Source: JADKIH01 sp031385005
GTDB taxonomy: Bacteria; Bacteroidota; Bacteroidia; AKYH767-A; 2013-40CM-41-45
Direction of reading: 5' to 3'
Assembly (NCBI GenBank): GCA_031385005.1
Contig: JANNBB010000050.1
Coordinates: 116,926 to 180,925, forward strand
Length of the DNA: 64,000 nucleotides
Positions 8,796 through 17,066 of this stretch are shown piece after piece. The translations under genes and the position numbers were made by a program. The notes beneath the pieces were generated by a model. The model made no database searches and had not been told where the DNA came from. It saw nothing but the letters and a program-made list of their open reading frames with translations. Each line of letters starts with the position of its first letter. Position 1 is the first letter of the stretch.

Positions 8796-9968
8796 GTGAT
8801 CATTCAACGTTCCAATTACGAAACTTTTTTCATCGACTATTATGATGGAAAACTGGACGAAATCCGGAAGGAAGAGCTATTTACTTTTTTGGAGAAATAT
8901 CCTGACTTGAAAGAAGAATTCGAACTTTTTTGCAATGTTTCTTTGGAAGCGAACATAGATGTTTATTTTACGGGTAAAGACAAACTAAAAAAAGATGTCC
9001 TTACCATTTACAATTACAAAACGCATTTCATTGCTTATTTCGAAAATGATTTAAACGCTAAGGGAAAAGATGAAGTTGAAACTTTTTTGAAGAACAATCC
9101 TGTTTACATACCGGAATTCGAGTTATTCAGACAAACGCAATTAACTCCTGAAACAGAAATCGTTTATCCTAAAAAAAAGGGACTAAAACGTGGTGGTAAA
9201 GTTATTTCATTGTGGTCAACCATGAAGCCGGTAGCAGTAGCAGCTGCTATTGTAGCTCTATTTCTACTTACCTATTTTCTGTATCGCCAAGATAAAGCTG
9301 ATCATTCTATTGCTATAGAAAAACAAAAAGCAATTGAAAACAATGTTGTTCAAAATTCCGATAATGCTGAATCAGTAAAAGAATCAAACGAAAAAAATAA
9401 AAATAATCAAAATAAAGATTCTATAACTACTAATCCGGTTATTAAACAATACAAAATAGTTGATCCAAATACAATTCCAACTGAAGAAGCAATAATATTC
9501 GTACAAAATGGAGTAAGTGAATCAGATACCGCCCTTCTAGCTCCCGAACCTATTCAAATACCGGACAACCCTCCGATTTCAGAAGAAGAAGATGAAAAAG
9601 AAAACAATAAATTTTTTAGTAGCGGAATTAGAATTGAAAGCGTCGTTATTCCTGTTATCACATATGGAATAAAGGCGAATGTAATTCAAAAGAGAGTTGT
9701 ACTTAATCCAATTCAAATTCAGGCAATCACTGCTTCAGATATTTTTGATGAAGGTGATTTACAAGAATTAAGTATTCATTCTGAAGTTGAAGAGAAAATC
9801 CAAACCAATGCTGAAGTGCTGATGAAACTTACAGCGACTGAATTAAATAAAATTGCTCAATCAGCAAACATCAAATTCGATAAAACAAAAAGCCAAACAA
9901 ATAAAGCAACGACCTATACTTTAGCATTGGGAAATAAGTTTTCTGTCTCGCATACGATTTCTAAATAA
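8796..9968 (+). CDS. Single-pass membrane protein, probable anti-sigma factor with duplicated N-terminal module
   Basis: It starts with GTG one base after the sigma-factor stop, so translation is probably coupled. The 390 residues have no signal peptide. Two copies of a roughly 35-residue module lie at residues 11-45 (FFIDYYDGKL...EEFELF) and 77-111 (HFIAYFENDL...PEFELF). A transmembrane helix spans about 143-163, followed by a low-complexity acidic/Asn-rich linker and a periplasmic tail. Position and topology fit an anti-sigma factor that holds the ECF sigma at the membrane. The zinc-binding HxxxCxxC of classical anti-sigma domains is missing, so the role is inferred from context. Confidence 0.6.
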   Translation: MIIQRSNYETFFIDYYDGKLDEIRKEELFTFLEKYPDLKEEFELFCNVSLEANIDVYFTGKDKLKKDVLTIYNYKTHFIAYFENDLNAKGKDEVETFLKNNPVYIPEFELFRQTQLTPETEIVYPKKKGLKRGGKVISLWSTMKPVAVAAAIVALFLLTYFLYRQDKADHSIAIEKQKAIENNVVQNSDNAESVKESNEKNKNNQNKDSITTNPVIKQYKIVDPNTIPTEEAIIFVQNGVSESDTALLAPEPIQIPDNPPISEEEDEKENNKFFSSGIRIESVVIPVITYGIKANVIQKRVVLNPIQIQAITASDIFDEGDLQELSIHSEVEEKIQTNAEVLMKLTATELNKIAQSANIKFDKTKSQTNKATTYTLALGNKFSVSHTISK

Positions 9969-10066
9969 AGCAGGATCAAAAGTTTAAACGAAAAATAATA
10001 CTTGACATCTGTAACAAAGTAAACAGGCGAAGCGTCATATAATTATAAAACACAAATAAAATTAAT

Positions 10067-11482
10067 ATGAAAACATTTATTGCATTAGCATTAACAACTT
10101 TTATTTACTTTTCAATCAACGCTCAAACTATTTATAAAGGAGAGCCATTTACTAAAATCAGAATAAGTGATTGGGGTAATGTAATTGTTAAACAAGATTC
10201 CGTATTCTCTATTATAACTGAGGGTGATAATTCGATATTAGGTGGGAAAACAATTGTTAAAAACGGGACATTACAAGTTAGCAGTTATGGAGAAAATAAA
10301 ATCAGGGTTTCACTTCCGGTATTAGAGCAAGTGACAATTGACGGACATGGTTCAGTAAAGGGTGAGTCCTTATTTACAACCGATAAACTAACCTTGAATA
10401 TTAGTGGAGATGGCAAGATTAATCTGGAAGTTGCAGCAACGACAATTGATGCAAAAATTTCCGGCGTCGGAAAAATTGTATTAAGCGGAAGAACGCAGGA
10501 AGCTAATTTTTCGATTCCCGGTGCAGGGAAAATTGATGGGCTCGAATTGAAAGCGATACGCTGTCATGCAAACATTTCAGGTATTGGCAAGTGTCTGATT
10601 GATGTAATAGATGAATTGAACACTTCTATTTCAGGCAATGGAAAAGTTGTATATAAAACATTTCCGAAAAAGGCAACGGAAGAAATTTCCGGAATGGGAT
10701 CTGTAAAGGGGATCAATGAAAGCGAAAAAGACGATGATACCGGCATTGAAAACAAGCCATGTATTGCAGATGATACAACAAGATTGGTATTTGGCAAAAA
10801 ACAAATTTGGATATTCGGAGGTACCGATTCATCACATGAAAAAAAGGAAAGTCTGAAACCAATCTGGGCCGGGTTTGAAATGGGAATAAATTCATTCATG
10901 GACAATGGAGGAACGTTAACATTAAGTTCAGGTAAAGAAAATTTTGATCTGCGTACAGAAAAATCGATTTCCGTCGCATTGAATGTATTGCAATATGATG
11001 TTCAACTGGGCAAAAGTAATATCTGGCTATTGACAGGACTAGGAATAACCTGGAACAATTATCGCTTCGATAATAAAATTATTTTGGAAGGCGGTTCATT
11101 TACAAAAGCGATTGTTGATACAACATCGAATGTAAAGTATTTGAAATCAAAACTCACAACCAGTTATCTGACAGCACCTGTGATGCTTCAGGTTTATACG
11201 AGTAAGAATATTAAGAAAGCATTTCATTTGGGGGGTGGAGCAATGCTCGGATTAAGAATCGGATCGCATACAAAAAGAAAAATCGAAGTGAATGATGACA
11301 TAGTGAAAATAAAAGATCACGATGATTTTAATTTAAATCCATTTCGGGTGGGCTTTAGATTTGTAGTTGGCTATGGCAAGCTTAATCTTTTTGCCGACTA
11401 CTATGCTTCCACACTCTTCAAAACAAATAAGGGTCCGGTATTGTTTCCGGTTAATGCGGGGATTACTTTGGTCGGGTTCTAA
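10067..11482 (+). CDS. GIN-domain (DUF2807) surface protein with outer-membrane beta-barrel-like C-terminus
   Basis: The signal peptide is residues 1-19 (ends INAQ). Residues about 25-215 form a right-handed repeat with recurrent GxGK/GxGS motifs (ISGDGKI, ISGVGKI, IPGAGKI, ISGIGKC, ISGNGKV), typical of the head GIN domain, a putative adhesin head. After a charged linker (about 220-260) the last 210 residues alternate like a porin/OmpA-type beta-barrel and end in aromatic-rich strands. It lies 98 bp behind the membrane protein and is probably part of the same operon, so it may be the target or sensor of the sigma pathway. It converges on the nuo operon. Confidence 0.75.
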   Translation: MKTFIALALTTFIYFSINAQTIYKGEPFTKIRISDWGNVIVKQDSVFSIITEGDNSILGGKTIVKNGTLQVSSYGENKIRVSLPVLEQVTIDGHGSVKGESLFTTDKLTLNISGDGKINLEVAATTIDAKISGVGKIVLSGRTQEANFSIPGAGKIDGLELKAIRCHANISGIGKCLIDVIDELNTSISGNGKVVYKTFPKKATEEISGMGSVKGINESEKDDDTGIENKPCIADDTTRLVFGKKQIWIFGGTDSSHEKKESLKPIWAGFEMGINSFMDNGGTLTLSSGKENFDLRTEKSISVALNVLQYDVQLGKSNIWLLTGLGITWNNYRFDNKIILEGGSFTKAIVDTTSNVKYLKSKLTTSYLTAPVMLQVYTSKNIKKAFHLGGGAMLGLRIGSHTKRKIEVNDDIVKIKDHDDFNLNPFRVGFRFVVGYGKLNLFADYYASTLFKTNKGPVLFPVNAGITLVGF

Positions 11483-11486
11483 TACG

Positions 11487-11518
11487 TTAATTCGCTGATT
11501 CGTTAATTAGCGAATTAA
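11487..11518. terminator. AT-rich hairpin between convergent GIN gene and nuoK
   Basis: TTAATTCGCT at 11487-11496 pairs perfectly with 11509-11518 around a 12-nt loop, followed by A-rich sequence. It lies 4 bp beyond the GIN-protein stop and 4 bp before the nuoK stop, so it can terminate both. It contains TTAATTCG and TTAATTAG, the dispersed repeat words described elsewhere in this window. Confidence 0.55.
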
Positions 11519-11522
11519 AAAA

Positions 11523-11852
11523 TTAATGTTTTAGTTTATTCAGGAAATTGATATCTACTGAGCCTGTGTTTCGGTAAATCATCATGAGTAGAGCCAGTCC
11601 GACAGCGACTTCCGCAGCAGCGACGGCCATAATAAAAAAGACAAATACTTGTCCGGCGGCATCTGAAAAGTAAGTTGAAAAAGCAGCCAAAAGTAAATTC
11701 ACAGCATTCAGCATAAGTTCAATACACATAAAAACGATGATTGCGTTGCGACGAAATAGTACACCGATAATTCCAATACAAAAGAGTAACGTACTTAAAA
11801 TTACGTAATAATTGATTGGGATAATATTAAAAATCTGATTTGTATTTTCCAT
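11523..11852 (-). CDS. nuoK: NADH-quinone oxidoreductase subunit K
   Basis: A 109-residue membrane subunit of complex I, homologous to MrpC/ND4L, with three transmembrane helices (about 13-33, 38-58 and 70-92). Family residues include the conserved glutamate in MCIELMLNAVNLL and a second acidic position in AAAEVAVGLALL. Its ATG shares one base with the nuoJ stop (TAATG). It is the last gene of the operon here; nuoL, nuoM and nuoN do not follow. Confidence 0.95.
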   Translation of the reverse strand: MENTNQIFNIIPINYYVILSTLLFCIGIIGVLFRRNAIIVFMCIELMLNAVNLLLAAFSTYFSDAAGQVFVFFIMAVAAAEVAVGLALLMMIYRNTGSVDINFLNKLKH

Positions 11853-12346
11853 TAGTTTAATTCCTTTTTACCTAACATAACAGCACCAACCATTGCAGAG
11901 AGAAATAAGATTGAAGAAATTTCAAAGGGCAACATGAAGTCGTTATACAAAACCATTCCCAGACTCTTGATCATACCTACATTGTGATAGGAAGTCGCTT
12001 GTGACGCTTCTGAATAAGTACGAAGAGCCCCAACAAGAATAACCATTAACATCCCTCCTGCTACGGTGGCTGCAATTTTCAGCCATTTGTTTTTATGCGG
12101 CTCTGTATCAGCATTCAGATTGAGCAACATGATGACGTAAAGAAACAGAACCATGATAGCTCCTGCATAAACAATAACATGAACTGCTGCTAAAAATTGC
12201 GCATTTAGCAGAATGTAATGTGCGGCTATCGTGAAGAATGTCAAAATTAGATAGAGCACACTATGGATGGGATTTTTTGCGATCACCACCATGAGGGCGA
12301 ACAATATTGACAGGAAGGAAACAAAGTAAAAGAGTTTCAGAAGCAT
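11852..12346 (-). CDS. nuoJ: NADH-quinone oxidoreductase subunit J
   Basis: A 164-residue complex I membrane subunit with about five helices. The conserved core HYILLNAQFLAAVHVIVYAGAIMVLFLYVIMLLN carries the pi-bulge region seen in ND6/NuoJ. The frame is open 38 codons further upstream into nuoI, but I chose the ATG at 12346 (MLLKLFYF), which starts the first membrane helix and leaves a 22-bp gap after nuoI. It overlaps nuoK by one base. Confidence 0.93.
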   Translation of the reverse strand: MLLKLFYFVSFLSILFALMVVIAKNPIHSVLYLILTFFTIAAHYILLNAQFLAAVHVIVYAGAIMVLFLYVIMLLNLNADTEPHKNKWLKIAATVAGGMLMVILVGALRTYSEASQATSYHNVGMIKSLGMVLYNDFMLPFEISSILFLSAMVGAVMLGKKELN

Positions 12347-12368
12347 CGCTCGGGAGGTGTGTGTTCGA

Positions 12369-12944
12369 TTATTTAAGGATATTGTGTTGAAGTGTTTTAT
12401 CTTTTTTAAATTCCAGCACTTCGTTTGTTTGTCTTTTAGATATATCGATCGGCTCGTCAACCGATTCGACCAGTTTATCTTTTCCGTAAATAAACTCTTT
12501 CCGTTGAAATGAAGTTGGCACTAAGCGATCAGTAAGAAAGATCGCTTCTTTAGGACAAGCATCTTCACACATACCACAAAAAATACAGCGAAGCATGTTG
12601 ATCTCATAAACGGCAGCATATTTTTCTTCGCGGAAAAGTTTTTCTTCTCCATTTTTTCTTTCCGCTGCCTGCATAGTAATGGCTTCGGCAGGGCAAGCGA
12701 CAGCACAGAGACCACAAGCCGTGCATCGTTCTGCTCCATTCTCGTCGCGTTTCAAGACATGTTGTCCGCGATAAACAGGTGCAAAATCACGAACAACTTC
12801 AGGATAAGAAATAGTTACTTTCTTTTTGAAAAAATGCTTTAGGGTAATTCCTAATCCTTTGATGATGGCAGGAAAATAGATTTGTTCAAGAAACGATTGC
12901 TTCTTGTTTACGACTATTTTACTTCTGTTTGTTAATTGTTGCAA
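12369..12944 (-). CDS. nuoI: NADH-quinone oxidoreductase subunit I, 2x[4Fe-4S]
   Basis: A 191-residue peripheral-arm subunit that carries clusters N6a and N6b between NuoG and NuoB. Two ferredoxin motifs are complete: Cys74-77-80 with Cys84, and Cys120-123-126 with Cys130 (CTACGLCAVACP and CIFCGMCEDACP). The N-terminal amphipathic segment (about 18-45) anchors to the membrane arm. The spacer to nuoH is 92 bp, longer than most in this operon. Confidence 0.96.
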   Translation of the reverse strand: MQQLTNRSKIVVNKKQSFLEQIYFPAIIKGLGITLKHFFKKKVTISYPEVVRDFAPVYRGQHVLKRDENGAERCTACGLCAVACPAEAITMQAAERKNGEEKLFREEKYAAVYEINMLRCIFCGMCEDACPKEAIFLTDRLVPTSFQRKEFIYGKDKLVESVDEPIDISKRQTNEVLEFKKDKTLQHNILK

Positions 12945-13036
12945 GGTGATTGCCGGTTATTTATTGTTTGATAAAATTACTTAAAAATCAGTTAATATAG
13001 ATATCGTCACATTTACATTCATTGTTCAACAGGATG

Positions 13037-14071
13037 TTATTTTAACTTACCCATCATCCACATAACAAATCCTGTAATAAAGATGTTAGCTATAGACAAA
13101 GGAATTAATTTTTTCCATCCAATATTCATAAGCTGATCATAGCGAAAACGTGGCAAGGTCCAGCGAATCCACATGAAGAAGAAGATAAAGAAAAATATTT
13201 TAGCGAACAGGAAGAGTGTTCCAACCATGCTGAGTATATTCGGGTCGGTGATAAACCTGTCGATGAAAGGCATATTGTACCCGCCGAAATACAGTGTACT
13301 GATAACCGCAGAGGAAATAAACATATTGATGTATTCGGCAAAGAGGTAAAACCCGAGTTTCATTGAACTGTATTCGGTATGATAACCTCCTACAAGTTCA
13401 GTTTCACATTCAGGAAGATCGAAGGGAGCACGATTTGTTTCGGCGAAAGCACAAATGAGGAAGATGACAAAACCAAGCGGCTGATAAAAAATATTCCAGT
13501 GTCCGCCTGCCTGTTGTTCGGTTATTTCACGAACGCTCAATGTTCCTGTCATCATTACTAATGCAATGATGGAAAGTCCCATGGCGATTTCATAACTGAT
13601 CATTTGAGAAGAAGCTCGCAAAGCACCGAGAAGTGAATATTTATTGTTGGATGCCCAACCACCGATCATGATTCCATAAACACCTATTGACACAACACCG
13701 AATATGTATAAGATTCCGATGTTTACATCTGTTGCCTGAACCGGATAAAATTCGCCGCTGATTGTTAGTCCTTTTCCCCAAGGAATAACTGCGCTTGTCA
13801 TTGTAGCAGTAAGCATGGCAATACATGGCCCGAGAATAAAAAGAAACTTATTCGAAACATCGGGGATAATTTCTTCTTTCATAAACATCTTTACTCCATC
13901 GGCAAGTGGTTGTAAAACACCGAATGGACCTGCACGGTTCGGACCCAGCCGGTCTTGCATGAATGCCGCGACTTTCCTTTCGGCATAAGTCGAATACATG
14001 GCTACCAGCAACGAAATCAGGAAAACTGTAACGATGATGCAGATCTTTACGATGAGAAAAGTGAATGTCAT
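13037..14071 (-). CDS. nuoH: NADH-quinone oxidoreductase subunit H
   Basis: A 344-residue membrane subunit (ND1) at the quinone-binding junction, with about eight transmembrane helices. Signature stretches are AERKVAAFMQDRLGPNRAGP near residue 30-48 and FAETNRAPFDLPECETELVGGYHTEYS in the middle. The ATGA at 14068-14071 overlaps the nuoG stop by four bases, indicating translational coupling. Confidence 0.96.
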   Translation of the reverse strand: MTFTFLIVKICIIVTVFLISLLVAMYSTYAERKVAAFMQDRLGPNRAGPFGVLQPLADGVKMFMKEEIIPDVSNKFLFILGPCIAMLTATMTSAVIPWGKGLTISGEFYPVQATDVNIGILYIFGVVSIGVYGIMIGGWASNNKYSLLGALRASSQMISYEIAMGLSIIALVMMTGTLSVREITEQQAGGHWNIFYQPLGFVIFLICAFAETNRAPFDLPECETELVGGYHTEYSSMKLGFYLFAEYINMFISSAVISTLYFGGYNMPFIDRFITDPNILSMVGTLFLFAKIFFFIFFFMWIRWTLPRFRYDQLMNIGWKKLIPLSIANIFITGFVMWMMGKLK

Positions 14072-15075
14072 TGATCTGATTTATTATTGGTTGGAGATGA
14101 TAATTGTTTTCCGGAAGGAACTACATGAACACTGTTCAACAATGGTTTATGATCCGGTTCTTTTAATGTATAATGATTTTGAGAGATGACGGAATGCCGG
14201 CTGATATTGCTTGGACCATCAATAATCCAGTCGCTTGTTTTTTTCTTTTCAAAACGGCAGTCGTTGCAAATCCAATCGATTACTTCTCCGTAGGTGTCTT
14301 TCCTTCCGGTAACTCTGAATACTTCTTCACCTTTCATCCACAGCATAACTTTTCCGCTGCATTTTTTACAATCGCAGTGAGCGTCGACGGGATTAACATT
14401 CCAAACACGACTCTTGAAGCGGAAGGTTCGATCTGTAAGCGCTCCAACAGGACATACATCTATCATGTTTCCGGAGAAATCATTGTCGATTGCCTGCGAA
14501 ATAAACGTACTGATTTCAGAGACATCGCCACGATTAAATACACCATGTACACGATGGTCTGTAATTTGTTCGGCAACTTTCACACAACGGTAACATAAGA
14601 TGCAACGTGTCATGTGTAATTTTATCTTTTCGCCAATATCGATTTTTTCAAAAGTTCGACGCGGAAATTCATAACGGGTTTTGGCTAAGCCATGTTCGTA
14701 TGCCAAATCCTGCAGGTGGCACTCACCGGCCTGGTCGCAGATCGGACAATCGAGCGGATGGTTTATCAAAAGAAATTCGACTACACCGGCGCGGGCTTCC
14801 ATTAAGTCAGGCGATGTGATATTCTGAACCTCCATTCCATCCATAACAGTTGTCCTGCAGGAAGCTACAGGCTTAGGCATGGGACGTGGATCTTTCTCCG
14901 AACCCTTGGTCACTTTGACAATACAAGTACGGCAATATCCTCCGCTGGTTTTTAAAGTAGAGTAATAGCACATTGCCGGCGGAACAATTTCACCGCCAAT
15001 CATTCGAGCTGCGTTGAGAATCGTTGTTCCGTCCGGAACTTCAATGGATATTCCGTCAATGGTGACCTTTGCCAT
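14068..15075 (-). CDS. nuoG: NADH-quinone oxidoreductase subunit G, short form lacking the molybdopterin-like domain
   Basis: This 335-residue subunit holds the N1b [2Fe-2S] site (Cys36, 48, 51, 73), N5 (His106, Cys110, 113, 119) and N4 (Cys158, 161, 164, 208). Classical NuoG is about 700-900 residues with a large molybdopterin-oxidoreductase domain; here the chain stops soon after a further cysteine group (234, 236, 239, 270, 273) that resembles the start of that domain's Fe-S segment. Short versions are known in Bacteroidota. The frame is intact and the stop overlaps nuoH, so this is a genuine short protein rather than a break. An 86-bp spacer separates it from nuoF. Confidence 0.9.
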   Translation of the reverse strand: MAKVTIDGISIEVPDGTTILNAARMIGGEIVPPAMCYYSTLKTSGGYCRTCIVKVTKGSEKDPRPMPKPVASCRTTVMDGMEVQNITSPDLMEARAGVVEFLLINHPLDCPICDQAGECHLQDLAYEHGLAKTRYEFPRRTFEKIDIGEKIKLHMTRCILCYRCVKVAEQITDHRVHGVFNRGDVSEISTFISQAIDNDFSGNMIDVCPVGALTDRTFRFKSRVWNVNPVDAHCDCKKCSGKVMLWMKGEEVFRVTGRKDTYGEVIDWICNDCRFEKKKTSDWIIDGPSNISRHSVISQNHYTLKEPDHKPLLNSVHVVPSGKQLSSPTNNKSDQ

Positions 15076-15125
15076 GTTTAAATTAATATGCCAAGTTTTC
15101 TTCAGGTCACGGCACTAGAAATGTT

Positions 15126-15148
15126 TCGTGCAAAGACACAAAGAACCC
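15126..15148. repeat. Fragment of a CTTTGTGTCTTTG-type dispersed element inside the nuo operon
   Basis: On the minus strand the nuoF-nuoG spacer reads GGGTTCTTTGTGTCTTTGCA, a phrase characteristic of the CACAGAG/CTTTGTG family of short intergenic repeats in Bacteroidota. No second arm is seen nearby. It explains why this spacer is longer than its neighbours. Confidence 0.4.
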
Positions 15149-15161
15149 TTAGGTTAAATTA

Positions 15162-16487
15162 TTATACTGAAAACTCTTTTTTCAAATTTTTTTGTTGTTC
15201 GACTTTCTCAATCATTTCTTCGAATTCGGACCTGAAGTGACGAATCGCACTAGCCACCGGCCATGCAGCCGCATCGCCTAATGGACAAATTGTTTTTCCT
15301 TCTATCTTCGATTGTATGTCCCATAACAGATCAACGTCACTCATTTTTCCATGGCCTTCGAGAATACGATGTAGAACTTTTTCCATCCATCCCGTTCCTT
15401 CACGACAAGGTGAACATTGCCCGCAACTTTCGTGATGGTAGAATCGTGTGAAGTTCCATAGATTCTTTACGATGCTCGTTGTTTCATCCATGACGATGAA
15501 TCCGCCGGAGCCAAGCATGGTACCTGTTGCAAAACCACCATCGGAAAGTGATTCGTATGACATCAATCGAGGTTCGCCGGCTGCTGTTTTTAGAATAAGT
15601 TCTGCAGGTAAAATAGGTACAGAAGAACCTCCAGCTACAACGGCCTTCAGTTTTTTATTGTTCCATATTCCTCCGCAATATTCCTCACTGTAAATAAACT
15701 CTTCAACGGGAACGCCTAATTCTATTTCATAAACTCCGGGCTTGTTGATGTGTCCGCTGGCAGAAATAAGTTTGGTTCCCGTGCTTTTTCCAATTCCAAC
15801 TTTTGCATATTCTTCACCGCCATCGTTGATGATTGGGACAACAGCAGCAATCGTTTCGACGTTATTTACAACTGTCGGACAACCATACAATCCTGCAACT
15901 GCGGGGAAGGGTGGTTTGATACGCGGATTGCCTCTCTTGCCTTCGAGTGACTCCAGCAAGGCAGTTTCTTCGCCACAGATATAAGCACCTGCTCCAACAT
16001 GAACATACAAGTCGTGAGAAAAATCTGTTCCTAAAATATTTTTTCCGAGCCATCCATTTTTATAGGCCTCAGCGATTGCTTTTTCGAGAATTCGAGTGAT
16101 GTAATAGTATTCTCCACGTATATAAATATAAGAAGCATTGGCACCCAATGCATAACTCGACGTTATCATTCCTTCGATTAACAGATGAGGAATGTGCTCC
16201 ATGAGATAGCGATCTTTAAAAGTTCCCGGCTCCGATTCATCGGCATTACAAACAAGGTAACGAGCAACTCCGGGAGGTTTAGCCAAAAAACTCCATTTCA
16301 TTCCTGTAGGGAAACCTGCGCCTCCGCGACCACGCAATCCACTCTTTTTAACTTCTTCTGTAACGGCATCCGGTGTCATGGACTTCAATGCTTTTTCCAC
16401 TGAAGTATAACCGCCGGTGTTGCGGTAAACTTCATATGATTGAATACCCTGAATATGATCGTTCTTAAGTAGTAATTTTTTTCCCAT
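15162..16487 (-). CDS. nuoF: NADH-quinone oxidoreductase subunit F (NADH/FMN site)
   Basis: A 441-residue flavoprotein that oxidises NADH at the tip of complex I. The FMN/NADH-binding loop GLRGRGGAGFPTGMKW is at residues about 50-66. The N3 [4Fe-4S] motif is ESCGQCSPCREGTGWM with a distal cysteine in TICPLGDAAAWP. The start shares one base with the nuoE stop (TGATG). Confidence 0.97.
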   Translation of the reverse strand: MGKKLLLKNDHIQGIQSYEVYRNTGGYTSVEKALKSMTPDAVTEEVKKSGLRGRGGAGFPTGMKWSFLAKPPGVARYLVCNADESEPGTFKDRYLMEHIPHLLIEGMITSSYALGANASYIYIRGEYYYITRILEKAIAEAYKNGWLGKNILGTDFSHDLYVHVGAGAYICGEETALLESLEGKRGNPRIKPPFPAVAGLYGCPTVVNNVETIAAVVPIINDGGEEYAKVGIGKSTGTKLISASGHINKPGVYEIELGVPVEEFIYSEEYCGGIWNNKKLKAVVAGGSSVPILPAELILKTAAGEPRLMSYESLSDGGFATGTMLGSGGFIVMDETTSIVKNLWNFTRFYHHESCGQCSPCREGTGWMEKVLHRILEGHGKMSDVDLLWDIQSKIEGKTICPLGDAAAWPVASAIRHFRSEFEEMIEKVEQQKNLKKEFSV

Positions 16488-17029
16488 CAGGCGTTTCGGG
16501 TTTCAGGTTCATCTAAATATGTTCGGCGTTTCCCTTCGTTTCGGAATTTTTGCAACAAGGAGTCTGTTTTTTCTTTATTGAGATTCTCGAAAAAGTCAGT
16601 CCCTACTTGCATCATTGGTGCTGTTCCACATGATCCCAGACATTCAACTGTTTTCAATGTAAACATTCCGTCAGAAGTTGTTTGTCCGACTTTTATCTGA
16701 AGTTTATTCTCCAGATGAGATACAATATCCTCTGCTCCTCTTAACCAGCAAGAACTAGTACGGCAGACTTCAATCAAACATTTGCCAACCGGCTTTAAAT
16801 TAAACATCGAATAAAAGGAAGCCACTTCATAAACTTCAACCGGCTGAATTTTCAGAATGGATGCTACATAATCCATTACTGCAGGACTAAGCCAACCATC
16901 AAATTCTGCCTGAGCAACATGGAGAATAGGTATAAGTGCTGATTTATGTTTTCCTTCCGGATAACGTTTTATCAGACTATGGACATAATCCAGCGACTGA
17001 TCGGAAAACCTTATATTATCATTTTGCAT
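16487..17029 (-). CDS. nuoE: NADH-quinone oxidoreductase subunit E, [2Fe-2S]
   Basis: A 180-residue thioredoxin-like subunit with cluster N1a. The ligands are Cys89 and Cys94 (CRTSSC) and Cys130 and Cys134 (CLGSC). It pairs with NuoF, whose start codon overlaps its stop by one base. Length and order are normal for the family. Confidence 0.96.
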   Translation of the reverse strand: MQNDNIRFSDQSLDYVHSLIKRYPEGKHKSALIPILHVAQAEFDGWLSPAVMDYVASILKIQPVEVYEVASFYSMFNLKPVGKCLIEVCRTSSCWLRGAEDIVSHLENKLQIKVGQTTSDGMFTLKTVECLGSCGTAPMMQVGTDFFENLNKEKTDSLLQKFRNEGKRRTYLDEPETRNA

Positions 17030-17066
17030 TTTAAATATTCAATATTCTGTTTTCAATATTCATTTA

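Noticed and set aside
14173..14598. 141-codon plus-strand open frame inside nuoG/nuoH
   Set aside because: It lies antisense to two well-supported complex I genes and shows no family motif.
14068..15075. nuoG truncated by mutation
   Set aside because: The stop overlaps the nuoH start by four bases and all N-terminal cluster ligands are intact, so this is a natural short form.
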